From: Pseudomonadota bacterium
GTDB lineage: Bacteria; Pseudomonadota; Gammaproteobacteria; Enterobacterales; Enterobacteriaceae
Length of the DNA stretch: 6,763 nucleotides
Direction: 5' to 3'
Assembly (NCBI GenBank): GCA_023454395.1
Contig: JAEYFY010000404.1
Coordinates: forward strand, 1-6,763
The number at the start of each line of letters is the position of its first letter. Positions within the stretch are counted from its first letter, which is position 1. Shown in pieces: positions 1 to 6,270 of this stretch. The notes below the pieces were generated by a model, which had not been told where the DNA came from, did no database searches, and saw only the letters and a list, made by a program, of their open reading frames with translations. The position numbers and the translations under genes are program-made.

Positions 1-58
1 CCTGCGTGAGCGTTCAGGTAAGGCTGCTCGTATCAAAGAGCGTCTTAACGCTAAATAA
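1..58 (+). CDS. rplS: 50S ribosomal protein L19, C-terminal end (partial)
   Basis: Only the last 18 codons and the stop are in the window; the gene begins upstream of position 1. Reading from base 2, the frame gives LRERSGKAARIKERLNAK and a TAA at 56-58. This matches the end of E. coli L19, which I recall as LRERTGKAARIKERLN, with two extra residues (Ala-Lys) here. L19 sits at the 30S-50S interface of the ribosome. In E. coli it is the last gene of the rpsP-rimM-trmD-rplS operon and lies near aroF-tyrA, so both the protein match and the context agree. The strong terminator at 89-117 fits an operon end. Confidence 0.93.
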   Translation, partial: LRERSGKAARIKERLNAK

Positions 59-62
59 TACG

Positions 63-80
63 CTTTCGCACATCCGAAAG
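63..80 (+). other. Small hairpin in the rplS 3' untranslated region
   Basis: CTTTCG (63-68) and CGAAAG (75-80) are perfect 6-base arms around a 6-base loop, starting five bases after the rplS stop. No T-run follows, so it is not a terminator by itself. It could protect the 3' end of the transcript or be a remnant, but no function can be shown from the sequence. Confidence 0.35.
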
Positions 81-88
81 TTATTGTT

Positions 89-117
89 AAAAGGTCAGCA
101 TTTGCTGACCTTTTTTT
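89..117 (+). terminator. Rho-independent terminator of the rplS operon
   Basis: GGTCAGC (93-99) pairs with GCTGACC (104-110) around the loop ATTT, extended by A-T pairs from the preceding A-run, and is followed by seven T residues (111-117). It lies 30 bases after the rplS stop and separates this operon from aroF. Confidence 0.92.
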
Positions 118-223
118 ATATCTCCCCTTGTTGAAAATATTGTTTATTCGTTTTTTATCTCTTTTACTTCTATATTCCTATCTTATCTATTCTTCATATG
201 TCGAGATTCATTAAAAGATAAAC

Positions 224-241
224 TGTAAATATATTTTTACG
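224..241 (+). promoter_or_regulatory. TyrR box, distal, strong match
   Basis: TGTAAA-N6-TTTACG matches the TyrR consensus TGTAAA-N6-TTTACA in 11 of 12 specified positions, with the essential G (225) and C (240) 14 bases apart. It lies about 117 bp upstream of the next box, start to start. TyrR is the tyrosine/phenylalanine-responsive regulator that represses aroF-tyrA in E. coli. A strong distal box plus weaker proximal ones suggests cooperative binding with looping (inference). The stretch 121-223 between the rplS terminator and this box is AT-rich, and I see no gene in it. Confidence 0.75.
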
Positions 242-340
242 AATTAATGTTTTAATTCAATCTCCATCACATTATTTCTGCTTCCTTTATTTTTTGTAAC
301 TAATTGTTATTTATTGTTTATCTATAATAGAACCATTAAC

Positions 341-358
341 TGTAAAGTTAAGATTACA
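341..358 (+). promoter_or_regulatory. TyrR box, middle
   Basis: TGTAAA-N6-ATTACA matches the TyrR consensus in 11 of 12 specified positions, with G342 and C357 in the required 14-base spacing. It is 42 bp, about four helical turns, upstream of the promoter-proximal box, so proteins on both would face the same side of the DNA. Confidence 0.75.
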
Positions 359-382
359 CGCGTGTCAAAAATATTGAAAATA

Positions 383-400
383 TGGATTGATTTCTTTACA
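383..400 (+). promoter_or_regulatory. TyrR box, promoter-proximal, weak left half
   Basis: TGGATT-N6-TTTACA has a perfect right half-site and a poor left half-site, but keeps the essential G384 and C399. It overlaps the -35 element of the proposed aroF promoter, so occupancy would block RNA polymerase. The left half TGGATT and its position resemble, from memory, the weak promoter-overlapping box of E. coli aroF. Confidence 0.65.
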
Positions 401-420
401 TTGCATGTTATCTTATCTTT
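387..420 (+). promoter_or_regulatory. aroF-tyrA sigma-70 promoter
   Basis: Proposed -35 TTGATT (387-392), 16-base spacer, and extended -10 TGT-TATCTT (TG at 406-407, hexamer 409-414). The start would fall near 420, giving a leader of about 45 bases. Overlap of the -35 with a TyrR box supports the assignment, and the layout resembles the E. coli aroF promoter. The hexamers are each imperfect, so the exact start is a prediction. Confidence 0.6.
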
Positions 421-465
421 CAGACACACAAAAATCACAATGACAGATATAAAAAGGTAAAGATT

Positions 466-1560
466 ATGATCATGCAAAAAGACGCACTCAATAATGTGAA
501 TATCAGCGAAGAGCTGGTTTTAATTACTCCAGAAGAGTTAAAACAAAAATACCCATTGAGTCGCAATGATCTGCATGCCATTGCTCAATCACGTCAAACA
601 ATTTCTGAAATTGTCCAACGTCGTGATCCTCGCTTACTCGTGGTATGTGGACCTTGTTCTATTCATGATGTCGATGTTGCGTTAGATTACGCAAAACGCC
701 TGAAAGTCTTAGCGTCTGAATTAAGTGATAGTCTGTATATTGTGATGCGTGTCTACTTTGAAAAACCTCGTACTACTGTTGGTTGGAAAGGTTTAATTAG
801 CGATCCATTTATGGATGGTAGCTTTGAGATGGAAAAAGGATTACATATTGCCCGTAAGCTATTGACTGAACTTGTGCAATTAGGTTTGCCTCTGGCAACG
901 GAAGCGTTAGATCCTAACAATCCACAATACTTAGGTGATTTATTCAGTTGGTCTGCAATTGGAGCTAGAACAACCGAATCTCAAACTCACCGTGAAATGG
1001 CATCAGGGCTTTCAATGCCAGTTGGATTTAAAAACGGAACAGATGGTAATTTAGATACTGCGATTAACGCGATGAAAGCCGCTTCTATGCCACACCGGTT
1101 TATGGGAATTAACCAATCAGGGCAGGTTTGTTTATTACAAACACAAGGTAATCCTGATGGTCATGTTATTTTACGTGGTGGTAAAACACCAAACTACCAT
1201 GAAGAAGATGTTGCTCAATGTGAAGCTCAAATGGTAAAAGCAGGATTAAAACCATCATTAATGATTGATTGCAGCCATGGTAATTCTAATAAAGATTTCC
1301 GCCGTCAAACGGAAGTGGTGGATTCTGTGATTGAGCAAATCACTAAAGGTAATGAATCTATCACTGGCATTATGTTAGAAAGTCATATTAATGAAGGCAA
1401 TCAATCGTCAGAGCAATCTCGTAGTGAAATGAAATACGGTGTCTCGGTAACAGATGCGTGTATTAGTTGGGAAACAACAGAGTCAGTGTTAAGAAATTTA
1501 CATGCTCAACTTTCCCCGATTTTAGTTCAGCGTGAAGCTCAGTTAAAAAAAGTTAGTTAA
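466..1560 (+). CDS. aroF: 3-deoxy-D-arabino-heptulosonate 7-phosphate synthase, Tyr-sensitive
   Basis: A cytoplasmic enzyme that condenses phosphoenolpyruvate and erythrose 4-phosphate to DAHP, the first step of the shikimate pathway. The 364-residue product aligns with E. coli AroF (356 residues) along its whole length. Metal ligands are present: Cys64 in GPCSIHD, His271 in CSHGNS, Glu305 in LESHINEG and Asp330 in TDACISWE. The substrate-binding stretches KPRTTVGWKG (100-109) and GARTTESQTHRE (166-177) are intact. Residues matching E. coli Asn8, Pro148 and Gln152, which are linked to tyrosine feedback, are kept as Asn10, Pro150 and Gln154, supporting AroF over AroG or AroH. The start at 466 has AAGG (454-457) 8 bases upstream. 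The ATG at 472 would give the E. coli-like N-terminus MQKDALNN but with a long spacing, so the first two residues are uncertain. First gene of an operon with tyrA, under TyrR boxes. Confidence 0.97.
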   Translation: MIMQKDALNNVNISEELVLITPEELKQKYPLSRNDLHAIAQSRQTISEIVQRRDPRLLVVCGPCSIHDVDVALDYAKRLKVLASELSDSLYIVMRVYFEKPRTTVGWKGLISDPFMDGSFEMEKGLHIARKLLTELVQLGLPLATEALDPNNPQYLGDLFSWSAIGARTTESQTHREMASGLSMPVGFKNGTDGNLDTAINAMKAASMPHRFMGINQSGQVCLLQTQGNPDGHVILRGGKTPNYHEEDVAQCEAQMVKAGLKPSLMIDCSHGNSNKDFRRQTEVVDSVIEQITKGNESITGIMLESHINEGNQSSEQSRSEMKYGVSVTDACISWETTESVLRNLHAQLSPILVQREAQLKKVS

Positions 1561-1587
1561 TCATAAAGAAAAAAGAGGCAAGCATAG

Positions 1588-2712
1588 ATGGCTGAAGAAT
1601 TACAAGGTTTGCGTGAGCAAATTGATCAGGTAGATAAATCACTGCTTTCTTTACTCGCAAAAAGAATGCAGCTGGTAGCTGAAGTGGGAGAAGTTAAAAA
1701 CCGTCATGGCTTACCGATTTATGCACCTGATAGAGAAGCCTCCATGCTTGCTTCTCGTCGTAATGATGCACAAATGATGGGGATTTCCCCAGATTTGATT
1801 GAAGATGTGTTACGCCGAGTAATGCGAGAATCCTATACTAAAGAGAATGACAAGGGATTTAAAACGCTTAACCCTCAACTTGGTAAAATCGTTATTGTGG
1901 GAGGAAATGGGAAAATGGGTAAACTATTTTCTCGTTTGTTTACACTCTCTGGCTATCAAGTTGAAAGCTTAGAAGCTGATGAATGGCAAACTAAATCACC
2001 TGCTATTTTTGATAATGCAGGAATGGTCATAATTAGTGTGCCTATCCATTTAACCGTTGAGGTTATTGAACAATTACCACCATTGCCTAAAGATTGCTTA
2101 TTAGTTGATTTAGCCTCTATCAAAAAAGCCCCTTTAGAGGCGATGTTAAAGGCACATAGTGGACCCGTTTTAGGTCTTCATCCAATGTTTGGCCCTGATG
2201 TGCCTAGTTTGGCAAAACAGGTTGTGGCTTATTGTGAAGGACGAAACCATCAAGAATTTGAATGGTTGCTAGAGCAATTAATGGTATGGGGCGCTAGAAT
2301 TGAGGCGATTACGCCAGAAGAGCATGATAAAAACATGAGTTTTATTCAAGCACTTCGACATTTTACTACCTTCGCTTACGGTCAGCATTTAGCAAAAGAA
2401 AAAGTGGACTTAGCCAGTTTACTGCGACTGTCATCTCCTATTTATCGCTTAGAATTGGCAATGATAGGACGACTGTTTGCTCAAGATCCTCAACTCTATG
2501 CTGACATTATTTTATCATCACAAGAGAATATTGAACTCATTCGTAGATATCATCATTCTCTGGGGCAAGCTATCGATTTATTAGATATAAATGCAAAGAG
2601 TGAGTTTGTTCGTTCATTTAATAATGTGAGTGATTGGTTTGGCGATTATGCTACTCAATTTATGAAAGAGAGTGGTGTATTATTACAAAAGGCTAACGAT
2701 AGCCGAATCTAG
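1588..2712 (+). CDS. tyrA: Bifunctional chorismate mutase / prephenate dehydrogenase (T-protein)
   Basis: A cytoplasmic enzyme that converts chorismate to prephenate and then, with NAD+, to 4-hydroxyphenylpyruvate for tyrosine synthesis. It has 374 residues, against 373 in E. coli. The N-terminal AroQ-type mutase domain (about 1-90) keeps Arg9 and the catalytic Lys37. A nucleotide-binding domain follows, with the Gly-rich loop [10 protein letters not shown] (102-111). The dehydrogenase part carries His198 in LGLHPMFGP and Arg295 in [10 protein letters not shown], matching E. coli His197 (catalytic) and Arg294 (prephenate binding). The gene starts 27 bases after aroF with AGAGG (1574-1578) 9 bases ahead of ATG, and no terminator lies between, so it is cotranscribed and shares the TyrR control. 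A terminator follows the stop by 18 bases. Nothing is missing or broken. Confidence 0.98.
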   Translation: MAEELQGLREQIDQVDKSLLSLLAKRMQLVAEVGEVKNRHGLPIYAPDREASMLASRRNDAQMMGISPDLIEDVLRRVMRESYTKENDKGFKTLNPQLGKIVIVGGNGKMGKLFSRLFTLSGYQVESLEADEWQTKSPAIFDNAGMVIISVPIHLTVEVIEQLPPLPKDCLLVDLASIKKAPLEAMLKAHSGPVLGLHPMFGPDVPSLAKQVVAYCEGRNHQEFEWLLEQLMVWGARIEAITPEEHDKNMSFIQALRHFTTFAYGQHLAKEKVDLASLLRLSSPIYRLELAMIGRLFAQDPQLYADIILSSQENIELIRRYHHSLGQAIDLLDINAKSEFVRSFNNVSDWFGDYATQFMKESGVLLQKANDSRI

Positions 2713-2730
2713 TTAAATTATTTGTTATAT

Positions 2731-2768
2731 AAAAGGTCGAGCAATAAAATAAATTGTTCGACCTTTTT
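2731..2768. terminator. Terminator after tyrA, possibly bidirectional
   Basis: GGTCGAGCAAT (2735-2745) pairs with ATTGTTCGACC (2753-2763), with one G-U pair and a loop of seven bases. A-T pairs extend the stem, and TTTTT (2764-2768) follows on the + strand. Read on the - strand the stem is followed by TTTTATAT, so it may also end the peptide-gene transcript whose last stop is at 2798. The + strand role is well supported; the - strand role is weaker. Confidence 0.88.
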
Positions 2769-2797
2769 ATTTTATTAATTATTTCATGTTTAGCTTA

Positions 2798-2971
2798 TCA
2801 CCAGTCATCATCACAAGGTGGCCAAACACAACGACTAGAAGCAGAGATATTGCTATTATTTTGAGAATATTCAATTTTCGATGTTATATTTTTTTCTGTT
2901 TTATCATCAAAATAAGCACTCGTATAACTAGCGAATAAAAATGAGCATATTAAAATATATGATTTATTCAT
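2798..2971 (-). CDS. Small exported peptide with C-terminal Cys-x4-Cys loop (57 aa), unrecognised family
   Basis: I do not recognise this protein. The frame runs from ATG (complement of 2969-2971) to TGA at 2798-2800, with AAGGAG (complement of 2977-2982) five bases upstream of the start, a strong ribosome binding site. The N-terminus MNKSYILICSFLFASYTSA looks like a signal peptide: Lys3, a hydrophobic core at about 5-14, and a T-S-A cleavage site after residue 19. That would leave a mature peptide of 38 residues. The middle is Ser/Asn-rich and polar. The C-terminus is SSRCVWPPCDDDW, so the only Cys pair of the mature part would sit in a six-residue CVWPPC loop followed by three Asp and a Trp. 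A single disulfide in the periplasm or outside is plausible. It lies 32 bases after a related gene (3004-3159), probably as a two-gene transcript. Function unknown; export is an inference. Confidence 0.68.
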   Translation of the reverse strand: MNKSYILICSFLFASYTSAYFDDKTEKNITSKIEYSQNNSNISASSRCVWPPCDDDW

Positions 2972-3003
2972 AATCACTCCTTTTAAAACAAAATGCTTAA
3001 AAG

Positions 3004-3159
3004 TTAATAGTCTTTAGGATCTGGACATGGGCTTACTGTGCAACGTTTCAAATCCGTTTGAGACGTTAGTGAGTAAGTGTGATAACCCTCTTTTAATTTA
3101 ATTTCATCTACGTTTTTGGTAAAAAATAGACTTAAAATCAATATGATAAAAGTATTCAT
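3004..3159 (-). CDS. Small Cys-containing peptide (51 aa), probable diverged paralogue of its neighbour
   Basis: I do not recognise this protein. ATG is the complement of 3157-3159 and the stop TAA is at 3004-3006; GAGG (complement of 3167-3170) lies seven bases ahead of the start. The product begins MNTFIILILSLFF, a clear hydrophobic stretch at residues 4-13 but without the usual N-terminal Lys/Arg and without an obvious A-x-A cleavage site, so it could be a cleaved signal or a membrane anchor. A polar middle follows and the C-terminus is KRCTVSPCPDPKDY. It shares with the downstream product the pattern R-C-x3-P-C, an acidic tail and an aromatic last residue, although the rest is not clearly alignable. 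Gene order, orientation and 32-base spacing suggest tandem duplication and cotranscription. Function unknown. Confidence 0.6.
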   Translation of the reverse strand: MNTFIILILSLFFTKNVDEIKLKEGYHTYSLTSQTDLKRCTVSPCPDPKDY

Positions 3160-3564
3160 ATTCTTTCCTCGCCATTTGAAAATTTAATAATAGATAAGAA
3201 TCACCTGTTTTTATTCAGAAAATAAAAGTAGATAAATATAAATATACATTTAAAAACAAGGAGATAAATATCTGTTTTTATTAATGGAGTAATACATCTT
3301 ATATTTGTTGTTATTTAATTGTTATCGCTGAGTTTAATTTAATAATAATTAATGTTCAATATTGTCTTTTTATTAAAAGTTATTTGTTGATGAGATCTTA
3401 AAACTGAATGAAATTAAAAGGTATTATTAAAATTATAACAATGATCAAAAAAATGCCTATAACAATTATCGTAAATTATATTTTATAAACTCTTTTTTTT
3501 GCAATAAGTGCTAAAAATTAAATTGTATTATTTATATTCCGACGTGTTTTTCAAGGGGTAATTT
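3160..3564. other. AT-rich intergenic region between the peptide genes and dcuB
   Basis: About 400 very AT-rich bases separating divergent genes, so promoters for both directions should lie here. I find no convincing promoter pair for either side. Visible structure: two copies of CTGTTTTTATT (3205-3215 and 3272-3282), each preceded by AGATAA, and an imperfect inverted repeat at 3252-3279. In E. coli dcuB depends on FNR, CRP and DcuSR, but I see no good TTGAT-N4-ATCAA or TGTGA-N6-TCACA site. An ATCAA half-site at 3444-3448 stands alone. The dcuB ribosome binding site AAGGGG is at 3553-3558. Confidence 0.5.
3205..3282. repeat. Pair of 11-bp direct repeats upstream of the peptide genes
   Basis: CTGTTTTTATT occurs at 3205-3215 and 3272-3282. 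Each copy follows AGATAA (3192-3197 and 3262-3267) by 7 and 4 bases. The repeats lie 46-123 bases upstream of the first peptide start on the - strand, where a promoter and operator would be expected. In such AT-rich DNA a chance match is possible, so a regulatory role is only a suggestion. Confidence 0.35.
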
Positions 3565-4905
3565 ATGGATTTTTTAATACAACTCGCCATTATATTAGTG
3601 TGTCTATTTTATGGGGCTAGGAAGGGAGGAATTGCATTAGGTCTATTAGGTGGTGTAGGTCTGGTTATTTTAGTTTTTATTTTTAATCTCCCTCCGGGAA
3701 AACCACCTGTTGATGTTATGTTAGTTATTATTGCCGTTGTTTCTGCATCAGCAACATTACAAGCATCTGGTGGATTAGATGTTATGTTGCAAATAGCAGA
3801 AAAATTATTACGTAAAAATCCAAAATATATTTCTATTGTTGCACCACTCGTAACTTGTACTCTTACAATATTATGTGGTACTGGACACGTCGTTTATACC
3901 ATATTGCCAATTATCTATGATGTGTCGATTAAAAATAATATTCGCCCAGAAAGACCAATGGCAGCAAGTACAATTGGCTCCCAAATGGGGATTATTGCCA
4001 GCCCTGTATCCGTTGCCGTTGTTACATTAGTCGCAATGCTCGGTGATGTGACTTTTAATGGCAAACATCTAGAGTTTTTAGATTTATTAGCAATTACTAT
4101 TCCGTCTACTTTTATCGGTATTTTAGCTATTGGTATTTTTAGCTGGTTTAGAGGGAAAGATTTAGATAAAGACCAACGTTTCCAAGAATTTGTTTCAGTT
4201 CCTGAAAACCATGATTATGTTTATGGTGATACAGCAACACTTCTAGATAAAAAGCTCCCTATGAAAAATTGGGTAGCAATGTGGATTTTCTTAGGTGCAA
4301 TTGCTGTTGTGGCAATATTAGGTGCTTTCTCTGAAATACGCCCTGTATTTAATGGTAAACCATTATCTATGGTGCTCGTTATTCAGATGTTTATGTTATT
4401 AGCTGGCGCATCAATTATTATTATCTGTAAAACCAACCCTTCTCTTATTTCTAAAAATGAAGTATTTCGTTCAGGGATGATAGCAATTGTTGCTGTGTAT
4501 GGTATTGCTTGGATGGCAGAGACAATGTTCTCTGCACATATGAAAGAAATAGAAGCAGCATTGGGGCAATTAGTACGAGAATACCCTTGGGCTTATGCCG
4601 TTGTCTTATTATTGGTATCTAAGTTTGTTAACTCTCAAGCAGCCGCTTTAGCCGCAATTGTTCCTTTAGCATTGGGTATTGGTGTTGATCCTGCTTATAT
4701 TATTGCATCGGCACCTGCTTGTTATGGTTATTATATTCTGCCAACTTATCCTAGTGACTTAGCGGCAATTCAATTTGACCGTTCTGGCACAACTCGAATA
4801 GGGCGTTTTGTTATAAATCACAGCTTTATTCTACCGGGATTAATTGGTGTAACTGTTTCCTGTATCTTTGGTTGGGTATTCGCTGCGATGTATGGTTTCT
4901 TATAA
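3565..4905 (+). CDS. dcuB: Anaerobic C4-dicarboxylate antiporter DcuB
   Basis: An inner-membrane carrier that exchanges external fumarate, malate or aspartate for succinate during anaerobic fumarate respiration. The 446-residue product has the same length as E. coli DcuB and is nearly identical over long stretches, for example [15 protein letters not shown] (16-30), [17 protein letters not shown] (104-120) and [14 protein letters not shown] (354-367). It is highly hydrophobic with many membrane segments and a polar central loop at about 196-235. Lys353, Thr394 and Asp398 are present; in E. coli these residues are needed for DcuB to act as co-sensor of the DcuS kinase, so that role may persist. 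The start has AAGGGG six bases upstream. The E. coli partner gene fumB is not adjacent; instead dcuB sits alone between tyrA and pheA with its own terminator, apparently a single-gene unit. Confidence 0.97.
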   Translation: MDFLIQLAIILVCLFYGARKGGIALGLLGGVGLVILVFIFNLPPGKPPVDVMLVIIAVVSASATLQASGGLDVMLQIAEKLLRKNPKYISIVAPLVTCTLTILCGTGHVVYTILPIIYDVSIKNNIRPERPMAASTIGSQMGIIASPVSVAVVTLVAMLGDVTFNGKHLEFLDLLAITIPSTFIGILAIGIFSWFRGKDLDKDQRFQEFVSVPENHDYVYGDTATLLDKKLPMKNWVAMWIFLGAIAVVAILGAFSEIRPVFNGKPLSMVLVIQMFMLLAGASIIIICKTNPSLISKNEVFRSGMIAIVAVYGIAWMAETMFSAHMKEIEAALGQLVREYPWAYAVVLLLVSKFVNSQAAALAAIVPLALGIGVDPAYIIASAPACYGYYILPTYPSDLAAIQFDRSGTTRIGRFVINHSFILPGLIGVTVSCIFGWVFAAMYGFL

Positions 4906-4931
4906 TTAATTTTAAAATAAGAATCAAAAAG

Positions 4932-4966
4932 AAAAGCCAGATAGCTATATGCTATTTGGCTTTTTT
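4932..4966. terminator. Bidirectional terminator between dcuB and pheA
   Basis: AGCCAGATAGC (4935-4945) pairs with GCTATTTGGCT (4951-4961) with one G-U pair and the loop TATAT, flanked by an A-rich stretch on the left and TTTTTT (4961-4966) on the right. It is 26 bases after the dcuB stop and 9 bases after the pheA stop, and reads as a hairpin plus T-rich tail in both directions, so one hairpin serves the two convergent genes. Confidence 0.9.
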
Positions 4967-4975
4967 GGAGCTAGG

Positions 4976-6133
4976 TTATTTCACTTCAACAGGAACAACA
5001 TTTTCTGAAGGGTAACAGCCTAGTATTTTTAATGAACGTGTTGTTTGTGATAAATCGTGTAAGGCTTTTTGCATATTGATATCACGTAAATTGGCTTGAA
5101 CATCAATATAAAACATCTCTTCCCAAGGTGTACCATTAATAGGACGAGATTCGAGTTTCGTCATAATAATGTCGTATTTTTTTAAAATCATTAATGCATC
5201 GACTAATGCACCCGCTTGTTGTCCCGTTGCCATTAAGAAGGTTGTTTTAGCGGGCACTTGCTCTGAAACATCAATAGCTTTTCGTGCAATAACAATAAAG
5301 CGTGTTACGTTTATTTGTTGGTTTGCTAAATTATTAGCTAGAGGTTTTAAACCATAAAGAGAGCCACCGGCTTCACTACCAATTGCCGCAACAAATGGCG
5401 ATTGCGCAAGAGCCACTTTTTCCATTGCAGCTGCTGTACTTTCACAATATTCAATTTTCCAGTTTGGATACTGATTTAAATAATGGCTGCATTGTTGGAA
5501 GGGTTGAGGATGACTATAAATAGTTTGTAACTCTTCTGGGCTGCTATCAACACTTGTTAAAAGCGCATGATTAATAGGGATGCGAATTTCTCCAACAATA
5601 GAGATTGATGTTGTTTGCAGTAAATCGTAAACATCATTAATTGCCCCTGAACTGGTATTTTCAATTGGTAGCAAACCGTAATCAGCTTGACCAGTATCAA
5701 CAAGTGTAAAAATGTCGTCAAATTTCTGGCAAGTGCAATCAACGAAGCTATCAAAATGGCGGGCAGCATATTGACGAGCAGCAATATGTGAATAAGAGCC
5801 TTTAGGACCTAAATAAGCAATTCTAGCTGATTCATTAGGTGTTGCATTAAGATGTTGTTGTAGAATGGCTTGTTGCGTTAAGACAGAGTCTTCGATGATC
5901 ATTTGAAAAATACGGCTAATATAAAAACCATCTAGTCCAACGTTTTTTCCTTTCTCAATTAATAAATCAAGTAATTCACGCTCACGATTTTTATCTCTAA
6001 TAGGGCGATGTGTATTCAATTTAAATTGAGCAACATCAGCAGATAATTGGCGCCTGTTTGCTAACAATGTTAGTAATTCTGAATCTAACATTGTGATCTT
6101 ATCTCTGATTGCTGATAAATCGAGTTTTTCCAT
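4976..6133 (-). CDS. pheA: Bifunctional chorismate mutase / prephenate dehydratase (P-protein)
   Basis: A cytoplasmic enzyme that turns chorismate into prephenate and then into phenylpyruvate, the precursor of phenylalanine. It has 385 residues, against 386 in E. coli. The mutase domain (about 1-95) keeps all active-site residues one position below E. coli numbering: Arg10, Arg27, Lys38, Asp47, Arg50, Glu51, Ser83 and Gln87. The dehydratase domain (about 103-285) has [15 protein letters not shown] (109-123), [17 protein letters not shown] (156-172) and the catalytic Thr277 in the VTRF motif. The C-terminal ACT domain (about 295-385) has GALV (308-311) and ESRP (328-331), the known phenylalanine-binding motifs, so feedback inhibition is expected. 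Start: TAGGG lies seven bases before ATG. It is transcribed from the pheL leader and controlled by attenuation. Confidence 0.98.
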   Translation of the reverse strand: MEKLDLSAIRDKITMLDSELLTLLANRRQLSADVAQFKLNTHRPIRDKNRERELLDLLIEKGKNVGLDGFYISRIFQMIIEDSVLTQQAILQQHLNATPNESARIAYLGPKGSYSHIAARQYAARHFDSFVDCTCQKFDDIFTLVDTGQADYGLLPIENTSSGAINDVYDLLQTTSISIVGEIRIPINHALLTSVDSSPEELQTIYSHPQPFQQCSHYLNQYPNWKIEYCESTAAAMEKVALAQSPFVAAIGSEAGGSLYGLKPLANNLANQQINVTRFIVIARKAIDVSEQVPAKTTFLMATGQQAGALVDALMILKKYDIIMTKLESRPINGTPWEEMFYIDVQANLRDINMQKALHDLSQTTRSLKILGCYPSENVVPVEVK

Positions 6134-6171
6134 GTTTAAGCCCTATACCGTTATGTCATGCCATCATAAAT

Positions 6172-6196
6172 AAAAAAGCCTCCAATTTTGGAGGCT
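6172..6196 (-). terminator. pheA attenuator (leader terminator)
   Basis: On the - strand AGCCTCC (complement of 6190-6196) pairs with GGAGGCT (complement of 6177-6183) around a six-base AT loop and is followed by TTTTTT (complement of 6172-6177). It lies between the pheL stop and the pheA start, 38 bases before the latter, exactly where the E. coli attenuator sits. Its 5' arm also belongs to the antiterminator, so the two structures exclude each other. Confidence 0.93.
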
Positions 6197-6270
6197 ATTG
6201 TCGTTCTTACTTTTCTTTCTAAAATGACAAAGCCTCTTAATGAAAGAGTAAAAAGAAAAAGAAGAAAGGC
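6191..6270 (-). promoter_or_regulatory. pheA leader antiterminator and pause hairpins
   Basis: On the - strand GAGGCTTTGTC (complement of 6226-6236) can pair with GACAATAGCCTC (complement of 6191-6202) with one bulged base; this antiterminator uses up the 5' arm of the attenuator. The same GAGGC segment can instead pair with GCCTTT inside pheL (complement of 6265-6270), or CTCTT with AAGAG next to the pheL stop (6234-6248), giving the 1:2 protector hairpin. A ribosome stalled on Phe codons would cover segment 1 and free segment 2 for the antiterminator. The pairings are read directly; the mechanism follows the E. coli pheA model. Confidence 0.8.

Noticed and set aside
360..380. A fourth TyrR box at the TGTCAAAAATATTGAAAA stretch
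   Set aside because: It lacks the essential C in the right half-site.
2798..2830. Similarity of the CVWPPC ring to animal cyclic peptide hormones
   Set aside because: A shared Cys-x4-Cys spacing with one Trp is far too little for homology.
2945..2971. Lipoprotein signal (Cys9) in the 57-residue peptide
   Set aside because: The residues before Cys9 are I-L-I, which do not fit a lipobox needing Gly, Ala or Ser at -1, and the Cys lies within the hydrophobic core.
3435..3448. Possible FNR site for dcuB
   Set aside because: Only the right half ATCAA is good; the left half ATAAC shares one base with TTGAT, and the distance to a plausible -10 is not the usual one.
3408..3488. Possible 26-codon + strand frame upstream of dcuB, basic and hydrophobic (starts MKLKGIIKII)
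   Set aside because: No Shine-Dalgarno at a usable distance (GAGA is 12 bases away), and Ile/Lys-rich composition is what AT-rich noise gives. A dcuB leader or small toxin cannot be supported.
5169..5357. Open + strand frame of 62 codons
   Set aside because: It lies fully antisense within pheA, has no ribosome binding site and no recognisable protein pattern.
5557..5784. Open - strand frame of 75 codons
   Set aside because: It is a shifted frame inside pheA, whose own reading frame is strongly conserved here.
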